Shown here: one piece after another, positions 42,701 to 50,595 of the stretch | Layout of the letters: each line of letters begins with the position of its first letter | Numbering within the stretch: the first letter of the stretch is position 1 | The notes under the pieces: model-generated | What the model saw: the letters and a program-made list of their open reading frames with translations, nothing else | Told to the model about the DNA's origin: nothing | Database searches by the model: none | Assembly (NCBI GenBank): GCA_900208305.1 | Contig: OAPG01000018.1 | Coordinates: 1 to 64,000, forward strand | Length of the DNA stretch: 64,000 bases | Direction: 5' to 3' | Origin: Melanopsichium pennsylvanicum | Taxonomy: Eukaryota; Basidiomycota; Ustilaginomycetes; Ustilaginales | Translations under genes and position numbers: made by a program

Positions 42701-43260
42701 GATGCTTGGAAGCAAATGTTCCGCTCTTCACCACCGCATCTTGTGCAGGTGTGGAATTGGAGGATGAGAAGGGTGAAGTGATTTGTGCATTGACGAATGG
42801 ATATGGTTCAGCGGTGACGGATGGAATGCGTGTCAAATCCATCCTTCTCCTTTCCACCATTGCTCGTTCATCTTGCATTCATGCTTCGATGAATGCGTTT
42901 ATTGGAAATTTCCTCGTTTCTATTCTCGAAAACATTCCTGAAACCACTCGGAACGATAATAATGGAAAAGTTTCTACTACTACTACTACAACGACGATGA
43001 CGATGACTACGACGGCGGAGAGTATGGTAGCAGCGATTAATGGAATTATTGATACGTATGCTGATGAAAGTTTGCATTATGATCAAGTTGGATTTAGGGA
43101 TGCAGGATTGTTGCAGAGGTTGAGACAGGTGGTTTTTAGATGTAAGAGTGTTGCTAAGAGGGTGGACAGGAGGAAGCAAATTAGTTTGAGAGAAACGGCA
43201 GAGGAAGCAGTTCAGAATTTGATTGCGTTTATAGAGTATCGGAATACTCTTGGTTTCTGA
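39784..43260 (+). CDS. Syo1/HEATR3-like ARM/HEAT-repeat protein (5S RNP import factor)
   Basis: 1158 residues, single exon. A basic N-terminus (KHQRKLHRHNP) is followed by an ARM/HEAT repeat typical of the family: TEVDVRREASGALRNLCVDAG near residue 140. A long acidic loop (DEDDDDGEEREEEE) lies near residue 715 and further helical repeats lead to the end. In Syo1 (HEATR3 in animals) the ARM part binds uL18 and the acidic loop and HEAT part bind uL5, carrying both with importin to the nucleus for 5S RNP assembly. The protein is longer than yeast Syo1 because of Ser-, Gly- and Thr-rich homopolymer inserts encoded by trinucleotide runs. The 5' half is rich in C-ending codons and the 3' half in TTG, GTG and AGG codons. 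Confidence 0.7.
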   Translation: MPKSGFDPAKHQRKLHRHNPLSKSTSSSSAASSPATSSTINATLHTLQQASKATDSFASNDIIPLLANLPELNSSSSSSSSNNALPPTINLADKVWSLASVSLLLSTTPTQTASEVKSNRKLLLSHNLVGRLLAALSTHTEVDVRREASGALRNLCVDAGIDVRNQVINKGGVDIILSAMRWASNALGFDGAPSATPTNSFVDDAPTLEQDIQAKRQLLSKPLEKLNKKEKRHLTKLANTLGKTLELIAGRGLSPEDEHKLLSSSSSSSSTSFSNTAEHAMDTATTTTHTTRSSNRAEPFLSLDSNTRKGLIEMAENLVTLVWCLCESGDKAFAKLVSFRWLDADLVRGAVATGSELNAEGLASWLSSAIALGSRAANLLSTAAPDGSRSSNVSHRHESLGALTNEELSLLLDLALASGNALCALTDGGESVFINGFLSRNTLPTPSSIKDGSKTSFSKKKAGKLELQKQTTISAPPPPITLAQQPLAATNRLACIGRAISLLQACVETDESKIDKLKRYVLSQTTMLGVLSAGVLRNLASAVDSNPNVATATSTFSSRRRRHDDSNSLTSKNVFIPTHNGGGNANANANAEEGGMSLKKYEETVMLPTLTKLLARVEMTKLAHDLDGRADVSEAMLVSVSVDGDGGKDVDEAVLKMKLKGKAEEKAQTLMLALEILAELGAAGLDNDFISGLNDGQDGDDDEWLEDFDAPLGNDDEDDDDGEEREEEERVVVDEDMDDECESTLNGGEKMNDDHTNQDMMMAAERGDTFAEAVKRNTCLPFQAYAPILASLFASPTFTHALLTLARPFEASFPSLSSSPQQPSNDGSSSSSSTTAAAALLRGLHLRSLSVLNNVLLRLAAYSPPPPSQPATNPKQQRRIAAFRAWVTSEPQRSILLDGVWKSGFEIAKGCASVPAVALAGSAIIFAKEGGGGGGGGQIHGSSGGAGGEGEGEGKDGLIMVETCIGNMWSVARCLEANVPLFTTASCAGVELEDEKGEVICALTNGYGSAVTDGMRVKSILLLSTIARSSCIHASMNAFIGNFLVSILENIPETTRNDNNGKVSTTTTTTTMTMTTTAESMVAAINGIIDTYADESLHYDQVGFRDAGLLQRLRQVVFRCKSVAKRVDRRKQISLRETAEEAVQNLIAFIEYRNTLGF

Positions 43261-43607
43261 TGCATTCTTGTTCTTGTTGAAAAGCATAACAACCTTGTTG
43301 CTTTCCAAGCCAAGGGAAAGTTGGAATCCGCACCTTGTCAATGCCAAGCAGAGACGAGACAACTACTACGTTTCCAAACCCTAACCCCCCTCACAAAAAA
43401 AAAGAAAAAGAAAAAGTAGGAGCATAATGAATCAACATGTGTACTTCTATAGTAAGCACTCGAAATATCGATTTGAATAACCCTATAATAAGGAGCAAAG
43501 AAAGGCGTTGATATGTTTGTGTGCCCTTTGTCAAGATCTTTCCTTTTCCTAACAATTCATACGATAATAATAATATATATACAACAATAGTGAAATGGAA
43601 TATATGC
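43261..43607. other. Intergenic before tRNA-Gly
   Basis: About 350 bp, AT-rich. A short CCCTAACCCCCC word at 43379-43390 resembles a telomere unit but is not an array. Confidence 0.5.
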
Positions 43608-43715
43608 GCATTGATAGTGTAGGGGTATCATGAGTCGTTGCCACTCATCACTTAATATGAAGTGATATGAACTTGTCGATTCGACTCGACCGGGGTTCGA
43701 GTCCCCGTCAATGCA
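43608..43715 (+). tRNA. tRNA-Gly(GCC) with 37-nt intron
   Basis: Acceptor stem GCATTGA (43608-43614) pairs with TCAATGC (43708-43714), with discriminator A at 43715. Anticodon stem AGTCG pairs with CGACT (43682-43686). The loop TTGCCA carries anticodon GCC at 43640-43642. T arm CGGGG-TTCGAGT-CCCCG. The intron is 43644-43680, directly after A37, the standard position. The mature length is 71 nt, as usual for tRNA-Gly. A T run follows at 43720-43730, a Pol III terminator. Confidence 0.95.
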
Positions 43716-44072
43716 ATTCTTTTTTTTTTTACTTTTCTTTTGAGTTTTTAACTCTCGGATGTATTTATCGACTGTTTAAATGAGTGATTCTAAATTGTTG
43801 AATTTTGCTCTCACTCACTTTTTTCTAACAAAACTAACACCTCTGAATCGAGTTCAAAACCAGAGTAGAATCTATTCCACCTTTGATGGAGTTTCTTTTT
43901 TCTTTTTTTTTTTTTTGTACTGACTTCGATTATGTGGAAAGGAGAATGAATGATATGACATTACACTATGTTACCGCTTGTGCACTCTTATTTGGGATAG
44001 GTAAAATGGTTTACGAATGAAAAATACTGATAATTTCCATGCTTATGATGTTTATTTTATTGATTTTGATTA
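43716..44072. other. Intergenic between tRNA-Gly and hub1
   Basis: About 357 bp, strongly AT-rich, with T runs at 43719-43730 and about 43896-43916. No gene seen. Confidence 0.5.
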
Positions 44073-44622
44073 TTAGTGCATTTCGAAGGAAAAACCCTGG
44101 GCTCAAATCAAAAAGATAGGAAAATTTATTAGCGCACTGTAAGTAATGTCTAAGGGGGAAAGAAGATGTACAGTACTTACGTCAACTATCTCATAATCGG
44201 CCAAGGTAATGTGATCTTTGTAAACGGTATACCATTTCTTGAGTATGATCTTTATTTTTAAAAAAAGGAAAAGGAAAAGTAGGGAGGTTATTGTTTTTCA
44301 ATAAAATCATCCAATGTTGTTAAGAAATTTAAATTATTCATACCTTTTGAGGTGGTGTCCCAGTTTGAGCAGCAATCAGCTTTTTCAAATCTCCAATCGT
44401 GTCTTCTGGTGAACATTTAACTCTGACTTTTTACACAAGAAAGAAAAAAAAAAATAAAAAATCCCCAGTGTCAGTATCAACATTTCCTCTCCAAAATAAT
44501 TCTTTCACCCAAAATCAACTCGTAATAAACAGACCAAAAGACAGAAAAGAGAAAGAGAGAAACAAGGAAGAATGTGGCATACCTTTTCGTCCCAATCTGT
44601 CGTTGGCTAGAACTTCGATCAT
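44073..44622 (-). CDS. hub1: Hub1/UBL5 ubiquitin-like splicing modifier, four exons
   Basis: Exons 44622-44583, 44426-44344, 44249-44181 and 44096-44073; introns begin GTATGC, GTATGA and GTAAGT (the first two loosely) and end AG, with consistent phases. The product of about 71 residues starts [13 protein letters not shown] and continues [20 protein letters not shown], then [20 protein letters not shown], which is unmistakably Hub1/UBL5. Hub1 binds the HIND element of Snu66/Prp38 non-covalently and helps use of weak 5' splice sites. The last exon gives GFSFEMH and a stop, aligning with the usual DGMNLELYYx ending but two residues short and without the Tyr pair. An in-frame upstream ATG (44628) would add MP. 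No exon is long enough to stand out as an open frame. Confidence 0.85.
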
Positions 44623-44876
44623 CGGCATTGTTCAACTATTCGTTTTCCAAAACAAGCAGTTTAAAGCTGAGTGCTTTGTTTCGTAGTTTGGGTGGAAGTG
44701 ATGAAGAGAGAAATATTATCAGCGGTGTAAGATGCTTGTCGAAAGATACAAAAAGGGCAGAGGGAAGGGATAAATCATGTTGGTTGTGCATGGAAATGTG
44801 TTGTTCTTGCTCGCATCCTCCACTTGGCCTTCCTCCGTCAATATCCCCAACCCATTAAAACTCCAAGGAAAAATAA

Positions 44877-44984
44877 AGTGGAAGGTGGGAATCGAACCCA
44901 CGACCTCAAGATATTTCAATGGCGCCGTTTTCCTATCGAGGAAACACGTTGCAATCTCACGCCAAACCACTAAGCCTCTCCCAC
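44877..44984 (-). tRNA. tRNA-Cys(GCA) with 36-nt intron
   Basis: On the minus strand, acceptor stem GTGGGAG (44984-44978) pairs with CTTCCAC (44884-44878). Discriminator is U (44877), the identity base of tRNA-Cys. Anticodon stem TGAGA pairs with TCTTG; the loop TTGCAA holds anticodon GCA. The intron is 44948-44913, directly after A37. T arm GTGGG-TTCGATT-CCCAC. Mature length is 72 nt. Confidence 0.94.
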
Positions 44985-45101
44985 TGTTATCCATAATGGC
45001 CTGACAAATACACATATATACTTAGTTCACAATCTTTACAATGAAGTCGAAGATGACGCGCACAATGTCTTGGCCGCGAGAAGGACATGTGTGTATGTGT
45101 A

Positions 45102-45136
<35 letters not shown>

Positions 45137-45426
45137 AAAAGAGAGTTGATGTGATGAATGTGGACTGCAAATTAGTGGAAATTTACATTACTGTAGATTG
45201 TGTATCATGTGGAGCGATAAGGAGATGGATGATCCATCATCATATGTATGTCACTTTGCTGCTCTCGTTCATACATTTCATCTGATCTCATTTTACTAAA
45301 ACAAGCCTTTGCATCCATTCTAAGCCTGCAAGACTTGCTTAATTCACTTGCACCATCATCCTTTGTCGACTGTTCCTCTCTCTCTGTCACCTCGATTCAT
45401 TGTGACCAAGGAATCATCTTTCAATC
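44985..45426. other. Intergenic with (GT)n(GA)n microsatellite
   Basis: 442 bp. A GT-rich then GA-rich simple repeat runs at about 45088-45146. The rest is the leader of the roadblock gene. Confidence 0.6.
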
Positions 45427-46248
45427 ATGGTACGTTTTCTGCTATTCGCAACACGTACATTTGTTTGTCTTTACTCAAAGCTTATCTCATATCCACTTGT
45501 TCTTGTCGCAACGTAGACCGACTCACAACCGCACGTCAGCATCGATGCTCCCACACACGCTTCAGTGCGACCTCTATCCACATCTCCGCTGTCACCACAT
45601 CGCAAAAGCCCCATGCCTCCTTGCTCCTCGTCTACTAGCGCGCCACCTGCCGAAATTGAAGCCACACTTACCCGACTCTCGAACCATCAAGGCGTGCTCG
45701 GCTGTCTCGTGCTAAGCAGGAACGATGGCTTGGTTATTCGCAGCGGTGGACAAATGTTTGATCCAAGTGGTCCCGGTGCAAACACTCGTGCCGAAATGCT
45801 CAAAAGCGTCACCACACTCGTCAAAGCATCGGTAGAGAGTTTGGCTTCGGATATAAAGTTGATTGACGATACCGTGAGTAGCACCGAATCCCATCACAGC
45901 CAGATTCAAGAAGAAGAAAAAGATCACATTGGCAAGATGCTAACAATGCCCTTCTTTTTTTTTTTTTTTTTCTTTTCTTTGGTCAATCTTGTTGTGAATC
46001 CGATGACTTCAGGACGAACTTGGCTTCTTGAGGATTCGTACCAAGAAATACGAGATAATGATTACGCCCAATGACAAATACCTCTTGGTGGTGTTGCAGG
46101 TAAGAAGATGCCCAAACATCTCGGTCTCGTACAACATTTGATGTTCTTTTCTATCGAATGCAGAGCTCACACTCTTTCTGTGCCTCTTCTCTTTCATCAC
46201 ACCTATCACTGTCTCTCGCAGGACCCAAACGCAGTCACACAACAATGA
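45427..46248 (+). CDS. Roadblock/LC7 dynein light chain, ATG-only first exon
   Basis: Exons 45427-45429 (only ATG), 45517-45873, 46013-46099 and 46222-46248, with introns starting GTACGT, GTGAGT and GTAAGA and ending TAG, CAG and CAG; all are in phase 0. Product 157 residues. After a Ser/Pro-rich N-terminal extension of about 45 residues comes the roadblock/LC7 domain: [20 protein letters not shown], then [17 protein letters not shown], then [16 protein letters not shown] at the end. The domain dimerises on the dynein intermediate chain and serves cargo transport along microtubules. The extension makes it longer than the usual 95-105 residues; an internal Met (45616) would give a shorter form. 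The 3' intron 45874-46012 contains a long T run. Confidence 0.87.
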
Positions 46249-46423
46249 AATTCTCGGCAAGAAAAAAGGAAATCAGGACATGCCGTCTTGCCTTGACCCG
46301 TATCATCATCGATCCATCTCTCTGTTGACAGCTTCTATATACCCATCGCTTGGCTTGCGTATGTATGTTTGTAATCTCTTTCTCTGGCTTTTCTTTGGTT
46401 TGGTCTGGGTTTGCGATCTCACG

Positions 46424-46454
<31 letters not shown>

Positions 46455-46493
46455 TGATTGACCTTTTGTATACATGTTGAGTTCTGCTCTTTC

Positions 46494-46500
46494 TCAAGTG
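46494..46500. other. 3' flank with AT/CA microsatellite just left of the glutaredoxin-like gene
   Basis: The spacer 46249-46493 between the two convergent genes contains (CA)n(TA)n at about 46423-46454. Nothing else is recognised there. Confidence 0.4.
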
Positions 46501-46646
46501 TGTGAATGTTGGGATTCTTGTAACTTGTTGACGAGCTCGTCTGCGCTTACACGGTGTCGAAAGATCTCTTTAATCGCTCGTCCCCATTTCAATACAAGCA
46601 CATGTCAGCTGTGTTCTTATACCATTCGTGCCATATACATAGCTTG

Positions 46647-46684
<38 letters not shown>

Positions 46685-46918
46685 ACCTTGATCTTCCAAA
46701 TGCAATACGGGAATATCGTACTGATACTTTCTCCTCCATGAATGAACATCTGTCAAAGAGTCGTCTCGAATGTTGTATGTCTCAAGTTGAATCGGCAACT
46801 TTTGCGCTGCTTTGGCAATTTCGGATTTCATCACATCGCAAAGGCTACAATCGGTACCAGTGTACATGGTGAGCCTGAAGCAACGCTTTGACGAGAGTAG
46901 CCTAGGCGTTGCAAACAT
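46494..46918 (-). CDS. Glutaredoxin-like (DUF836/YDR286C type) protein, two exons
   Basis: Exon 1 is 46918-46687 and encodes LTMYTGTDCSLCDVMKSEI with a CxxC thiol motif (CSLC) near residue 24, then YDIPVLHLEDQ, the cis-Pro strand of a thioredoxin fold. The donor is GTGAGT at 46686. The best continuing exon is 46576-46494 (AIKEIFRHRVSADELVNKLQ...stop), giving 104 residues like other members. This needs an acceptor ending GAG, which is unusual; the nearer CAG at about 46610 leads to an early stop (ADMCLY). The intron holds a run of 35 A (T on the coding strand). The family is glutaredoxin-like (PF05768), function unknown, often mitochondrial. Confidence 0.7.
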
Positions 46919-46972
46919 GCTCCTTTCTGTTTAATGCTCTTGCTATGGGTTTGAGGACAGGTGTTTGGATGC

Positions 46973-47004
<32 letters not shown>

Positions 47005-47180
47005 ATGTATGATGAAAGTGGTGACTCTCTTCTAATAGCAAGAGGGATAGGAAATCCAAGCCAGGCTCTCTCTCTCTCGTTTGCCAAAGTCGGATTTTCT
47101 CGTGTATCTCCCAGTTTGGACGCTTTGTTATTTTTTTGCTATCATCTTACCTTGCATCCACCCACATCCTTCGATCGTGT

Positions 47181-50100
47181 ATGATCAGCAGAATCATGGC
47201 GGATCAGGTCGTATCCTCACCGCCGTCATCAGTGGATGTTGCACGTAAGCGCAAGCGATCTCTCGAATCAGACCATTCTCCACGAAACTACCCTAGTCAC
47301 AATGTCAATCACGATCTTCCATCTTCTCAAAACGCGGCTGGGGTGTTTATAGACATGCCTCATCCATCTTCTTCGGCTATGGCTGCCGCCTACAACGCTG
47401 CTCAACTCTCTCCTTCTCAACTCAACTCCCACGTCTCTCTCCCTGCATCCATCTTGAATCAAATTCAACCTGAGACGCAAGTTGCTAGTGCGTCCGAGTA
47501 CATCCCCTCTGTACAAGCAGGAGATACGTCGTCTTGGTCCAATGCGATTACCGAACAATCCGCTCTACAACCGCTGCCCAATCTTTCAACTCGAGTGTTT
47601 GAGCCATTTTTGGACGATACCACCGGTTCGGCGCTGGACGAAGCGGAAATTAGGATCCAACAACACGAGCAAAGAGCGGAAAGGCGTGTATCTCTAGACA
47701 ACAGTTCTCCTGTTGAATCCTTTTCGCCCACCACACAACAACAGCACGTGGCGGCACTCATGAGACCAGAGGATATACCTAGGATTGGTGCTTGGATACT
47801 GCCTGAGCTGACGGTGGAGAATAGTAATCCGGATGGAGCGCCCGAATACACCAGTCAGGAGGTGTTGAGTCAGATCCCTTATCCAATTAGCGAGGATGAG
47901 CAAGATGAGTTGGAGAGAAGATTGGATGCGCGTACACGTCCAAGTGAATCTCAAGCTTCGCCCTTGACGAGGAGGAGCTTACAGAGTCATCCATCACAGT
48001 CTGCCTCTCCTGCACAACAACCACCCGCTCCTCCGGTATCATCCACACCCGCATTCGCATCTCATTCGCAACAACCGCAACGTCAAGAAGAATCCCAAGC
48101 CGAACCTCTTCCTCCTCAACCAATTCCTTCACCATCACAACAAGAATTGCCAACTTCAACACCCACTCTACCTCCTCCACCTCCTATCGCTACACAACCC
48201 TCTGCTTCTCACACCACCTCGGCCATATCTTCATCTTGTACTTCATTCGCTTCTGTGGGATGGCATAATCTACCACGACCAGAGATTATTGATCTCGTGC
48301 ACAGATCGTCGCACATTCCTGCTTTTCTAAAGGATGAGATCGAACGCTTCCTTCTCCGCTTCACACGCTCTTCTTTCTCCTCCACCACTTTATCATCATC
48401 ATCATCATCATCATCATCGTCTCAACACTCTTCGTTATCTCGTTTGAAACAACAATCGCATCCATCTCCCCCACAGCGTCGCACAAACTCACAATCCCAA
48501 TCTCAGAGTTGGTCATCCGCCGCCAACAACAACAATAATAAGAATGATAATAGTAATGACGATTCGGAGACGCAAGAAGATGGATTCTTGCGTACCAAGA
48601 AATTGTGGTATATGGATCTGTTGCTTCTGCCTTGTTCGAGTTGCTCTACAAGCGAGGTATCGCTCGAAAAGGGGTTGAGTTGGGAGGTAATGCAGAGACT
48701 TTGTCAAACTCAACAACAACAGCGAGCAGGGGAGAATCAAGGCGGTGGTGGTGGTGATAGTAGTAGTAGTAGTAGTGGAAGTGTTGTCACCAAAGGAAAT
48801 ATTGCGGTGATACTTTTGTTGGATATGCAATTGGAAAAATTTGACGTGCATGAACTCGAGGAGAGTTTAGCTCGTGTTTTGCGATTCGATCGTCGATATA
48901 GCATTCATTACGATTGCAATGGTCGAAAGTGGAACACCAACACCATCAAAACCATAACCAATTCATCCTCGTCTCCAATTCCACATGGTGATTATGATGA
49001 GGTTGAAATGTTAAAAGCGAAAATCGTTCAACTTGAAAATGGACTTGAAGATTCAACCAAACAAATTGAAACGCTGGTTTCGACGAATATTTGTCTTGAA
49101 AAACATTTGCAAGAGAGTCGATCGCAAGAGGAATTTGTACGAAATTTGTACGATCGAGCCAGTTCATCCGCCTCTACAGCTCAAGCTAATGCAGAAGGGT
49201 TGAAAGCCAAAGTGGAGATTTTGGAAATGCAATTGAGTCAAGGTTTGGCGATGCATTCTGCTGCACTGCAAGGTGGTATGAAAAAGTGGAAGCAGAGGTT
49301 GAACCAAGTTGAAGCAGAGATCAAGTTGATGAAAATGCAAAGGGAGTTGACGGAGGAAGGGTCAGAGGTGAGGAGAAAGGCTGAATTGTGGGATGAATTT
49401 CAAGCAGAAGAAAGGGATAGGCAAACAACGAGGGAGGAAAGGTTGAAAAAGAATGAGGTGAAAAGAAGAAAATTGGCAGAACAACTCGGTGGTGGTCAAG
49501 TCACCAATACCAATACCAGCATCAGTAGAATTGTTGAAGAAGAACAAGGACGAAATAAGAGAAGAGTTGATTCGATTTCGGATGGATTGGGACCTTTTGC
49601 TCGACACAATTTTGGTGGTATTGGTGTTGATGTTGGGACAAGAGAATTAAGTTCAAGTCCGATGGATGAGTTGGATGAATTGGAAGCGTTGGCTAAGGAA
49701 GCTGAACAAGCGGGGGATACGACCATGTTTACCACTTGTTTTAATTTTCAAGACAACAACAACAGTGGTGGTCGTTCACGTCGATCGCGTCGTAAAGCTC
49801 AACAGCAACAACCATCCTCCTCCTCTTACTTTAATCAAGAATCAAGCCGAGATACACATGACGATCATGTTGGTGGTGGAACTTTAACATTGAAAAATGC
49901 ATCCAATCGATCACCACCTTATTTTGCGAATTTTACTACTAGTAGGAATAGGATGAGTTCGATTGAGATGGCAGCACAAGTGGAAGCGGCGAATTTATCA
50001 TCCAAGCATGCTTTGCAAGATTCGAGGTTGGATGTTCAAGATGAATTTGAAACCATGTTGTCTTGCAACACGAATAGCACCAATCATGATGATGAGAATT

Positions 50101-50567
50101 GTTGTCTTGCTCAACGTGATGCGAGTGGGAGTAATGGACAAGGTTTTGAGTTTGGATTGATGGGAGATTTTGATTCGGTACCAAGTGCAAGTTTATTACG
50201 TTTATCAGCAGCAGCAGATTCAGATCAAGATCAAGTAAGACAAGATATGACAGTAACAAGTTCACATTTGAATCTTTTGGATGTACAACAAGAACAAATC
50301 GAACAAGCGATTGGGGATGGTATAGGATGGCAAAGTTTAGTTACGAGTGAAATTGATTTACCACCAAGTTTCACCACTGAATCAGTCGTCAATCCCTCCA
50401 CTTACTCTTCTTCTTCTTCTTCTACCAACAATAATAATAATAATGATAATAATAGTTCAACACAACAGCAACAAGGGGAGGAGGAACAACCACCAAGACG
50501 AAAAGAAGAAGAACAAGGAGGGGAGAGTTTGGAATCGGTCGAATTTCAACCTCATACACAAGCTTAG
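47181..50567 (+). CDS. Large low-complexity and coiled-coil protein, unknown
   Basis: 1128 residues from the ATG at 47181 (MISRIMADQVV; a second ATG at 47196 is also possible). The frame is open from 47136 but without an earlier ATG. The N-terminal 420 residues are Ser/Pro/Gln-rich. A short conserved-looking block (WHNLPRPEIIDLVHRSSHIP) lies near residue 370. A second folded-looking block (KKLWYMDLLLLPCSSCS) is near 475. A coiled coil spans roughly residues 605-780 (EMLKAKIVQLENGLEDS..., then RRKAELWDEFQAEERD). The C-terminal 350 residues are Ser/Asn/Gln-rich with poly-N and poly-Q runs. A basic KRKR near residue 17 could be a nuclear signal. I do not recognise the family; it may be specific to smuts. 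The long homopolymers come from trinucleotide runs. Confidence 0.75.
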   Translation: MISRIMADQVVSSPPSSVDVARKRKRSLESDHSPRNYPSHNVNHDLPSSQNAAGVFIDMPHPSSSAMAAAYNAAQLSPSQLNSHVSLPASILNQIQPETQVASASEYIPSVQAGDTSSWSNAITEQSALQPLPNLSTRVFEPFLDDTTGSALDEAEIRIQQHEQRAERRVSLDNSSPVESFSPTTQQQHVAALMRPEDIPRIGAWILPELTVENSNPDGAPEYTSQEVLSQIPYPISEDEQDELERRLDARTRPSESQASPLTRRSLQSHPSQSASPAQQPPAPPVSSTPAFASHSQQPQRQEESQAEPLPPQPIPSPSQQELPTSTPTLPPPPPIATQPSASHTTSAISSSCTSFASVGWHNLPRPEIIDLVHRSSHIPAFLKDEIERFLLRFTRSSFSSTTLSSSSSSSSSSQHSSLSRLKQQSHPSPPQRRTNSQSQSQSWSSAANNNNNKNDNSNDDSETQEDGFLRTKKLWYMDLLLLPCSSCSTSEVSLEKGLSWEVMQRLCQTQQQQRAGENQGGGGGDSSSSSSGSVVTKGNIAVILLLDMQLEKFDVHELEESLARVLRFDRRYSIHYDCNGRKWNTNTIKTITNSSSSPIPHGDYDEVEMLKAKIVQLENGLEDSTKQIETLVSTNICLEKHLQESRSQEEFVRNLYDRASSSASTAQANAEGLKAKVEILEMQLSQGLAMHSAALQGGMKKWKQRLNQVEAEIKLMKMQRELTEEGSEVRRKAELWDEFQAEERDRQTTREERLKKNEVKRRKLAEQLGGGQVTNTNTSISRIVEEEQGRNKRRVDSISDGLGPFARHNFGGIGVDVGTRELSSSPMDELDELEALAKEAEQAGDTTMFTTCFNFQDNNNSGGRSRRSRRKAQQQQPSSSSYFNQESSRDTHDDHVGGGTLTLKNASNRSPPYFANFTTSRNRMSSIEMAAQVEAANLSSKHALQDSRLDVQDEFETMLSCNTNSTNHDDENCCLAQRDASGSNGQGFEFGLMGDFDSVPSASLLRLSAAADSDQDQVRQDMTVTSSHLNLLDVQQEQIEQAIGDGIGWQSLVTSEIDLPPSFTTESVVNPSTYSSSSSSTNNNNNNDNNSSTQQQQGEEEQPPRRKEEEQGGESLESVEFQPHTQA

Positions 50568-50595
50568 CAGCTGAAAACGACCCCCTTTTTTAGTT

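Noticed and set aside
43379..43390. Internal telomere-like sequence (CCCTAACCCCCC)
   Set aside because: Only about one unit; not a fusion or healing site.
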